Source: Planctomycetaceae bacterium
GTDB taxonomy: Bacteria > Planctomycetota > Planctomycetia > Pirellulales > UBA1268
DNA length: 15,017 bases
Direction: 5' to 3'
NCBI GenBank assembly: GCA_947440895.1
Contig: CANETO010000008.1
Span: 1-15,017, forward strand
Part shown: positions 14,370-15,017 of the stretch, in pieces
How the letters are laid out: each line of letters opens with the position of its first letter
Numbering within the stretch: the stretch's first letter is position 1
Program-made: the position numbers and the translations under genes
The notes under the pieces: model-generated
Database searches by the model: none
Told to the model about the DNA's origin: nothing
Seen by the model: the letters and a program-made list of their open reading frames with translations, nothing else

Positions 14370-15017
14370 CTACACGTCGAGGTGCTTCACATCGAGAGCA
14401 TGCCGCTCGATGAAATCGCGACGGGGCTCCACCTTCTCCCCCATCAACACACGAAACAGGTCGTCGGCCGCCGCGGCATCGGTCATCGTCACCCGCAGAA
14501 GCGTGCGATTGGCCGGGTCGAGCGTCGTGTCCCGCAATTCCTCGGCATTCATTTCCCCGAGACCCTTGAATCGGGTGATCGACAGACCCTTCTCGCCCGC
14601 ACGGCGGACTGCCGAGAGCAGGCTCCGCAGATCCTCCAGCCCAATTTCACTGTCACCGCGCCGCAGCGTATAGCGGGCATCCTCGGAACCGGTACGGTCC
14701 TGCGGCAGCAGGGCCTCGGTGCCGAAGTTCATCGCCTCCAACTCCTTGAGGCCGGCATTGATGCTCCGCACCTCGTGCAGGTCGATGACCACGAGTTGGT
14801 CGTCTCCGGTGTCGGCCGCCGTACCTGGCGTGGCATCGGTCTGTTCCTCTTCGGCCCGACCGACGGCCAGTTCGCCGCCAGCCGACTTCTCCTTCGTCTT
14901 CACAAAGGATTCCAACTGGTCACGGCTGGTGAACCAGTGTTCCTCGACCCCGTAGTAGACGTGGTACATCGGCAGTTTGCCGCTGGCCGCATCCCGTCTG
15001 GCCACATGGTCGCGCAG
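14370..15017 (-). CDS. gyrB: DNA gyrase subunit B, C-terminal part (5' end outside window)
   Basis: 216 codons are open from the right edge to TAG at 14372-14370. GyrB is the ATPase subunit of the topoisomerase that introduces negative supercoils. The window holds only the C-terminal portion: YHVYYGVEEHWF, an acidic low-complexity stretch, VVIDLHEVRSINAGLKELEA, and the TOPRIM-tail/GyrB C-terminal signature ITRFKGLGEMNAEEL followed by TTLDPANRTLLRVTM and the family ending FRVLMGEKVEPRRDFIERHALDVKHLDV. The ATPase, transducer and most of the TOPRIM domain lie outside. The closing residues favour GyrB over ParE. No terminator is seen in the 46 bp before the next gene, so readthrough into the sugar operon is possible. 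Confidence 0.95.
   Translation of the reverse strand: MRDHVARRDAASGKLPMYHVYYGVEEHWFTSRDQLESFVKTKEKSAGGELAVGRAEEEQTDATPGTAADTGDDQLVVIDLHEVRSINAGLKELEAMNFGTEALLPQDRTGSEDARYTLRRGDSEIGLEDLRSLLSAVRRAGEKGLSITRFKGLGEMNAEELRDTTLDPANRTLLRVTMTDAAAADDLFRVLMGEKVEPRRDFIERHALDVKHLDV

Overview
This is a GC-rich bacterial chromosome segment, most likely from a planctomycete (Pirellulales-like). Three things suggest this: a secreted protein ending in an SHD1-like domain, a family very common in that phylum; a class II (cobalamin) ribonucleotide reductase with TSCPD and zinc-ribbon tail; and large secreted proteins that combine a thioredoxin-like fold with a carboxypeptidase-regulatory-like domain. No IS element, CRISPR array, phage gene, tRNA or rRNA was seen. 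The assignment rests on protein character only, since no search could be run.

Left part (1-8854). A PfpI/DJ-1 family gene runs off the left edge on the minus strand. It is divided from nrdJ (plus strand) by about 500 bp of non-coding DNA with two hairpins and two promoter-like elements. nrdJ is followed by a second non-coding stretch of about 490 bp containing a textbook intrinsic terminator (4423-4466). Next come a secreted SHD1-domain protein (plus), phosphoglycerate kinase pgk (minus), and a large secreted thioredoxin-like/carboxypeptidase-regulatory-like protein (plus).

Right part (8835-15017). All genes here are on the minus strand. Transcription enters from the right through the C-terminal end of gyrB and continues, with gaps of only 18-46 bp or overlaps, through six sugar-metabolism genes: UxaE-type tagaturonate epimerase, a D-tagatose-3-epimerase/hydroxypyruvate-isomerase-like TIM barrel, an RbsD/FucU mutarotase, a plant-type L-galactose dehydrogenase (aldo/keto reductase), a COG3618-type lactonase (amidohydrolase 2), and an LgoD-like zinc dehydrogenase.

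Read as a pathway, the last four genes in transcript order give mutarotation, then oxidation of L-galactose to its lactone, then hydrolysis to L-galactonate, then oxidation at C5 to D-tagaturonate. UxaE then converts D-tagaturonate to D-fructuronate, which enters the hexuronate/KDG route encoded elsewhere. This L-galactose-to-fructuronate operon is the main discovery candidate. L-galactose is abundant in red-algal galactans, which would suit an alga-associated planctomycete. An L-fucose role is the main alternative. No transporter, regulator, or later-step gene (UxuB, UxuA, KdgK) lies in the window.
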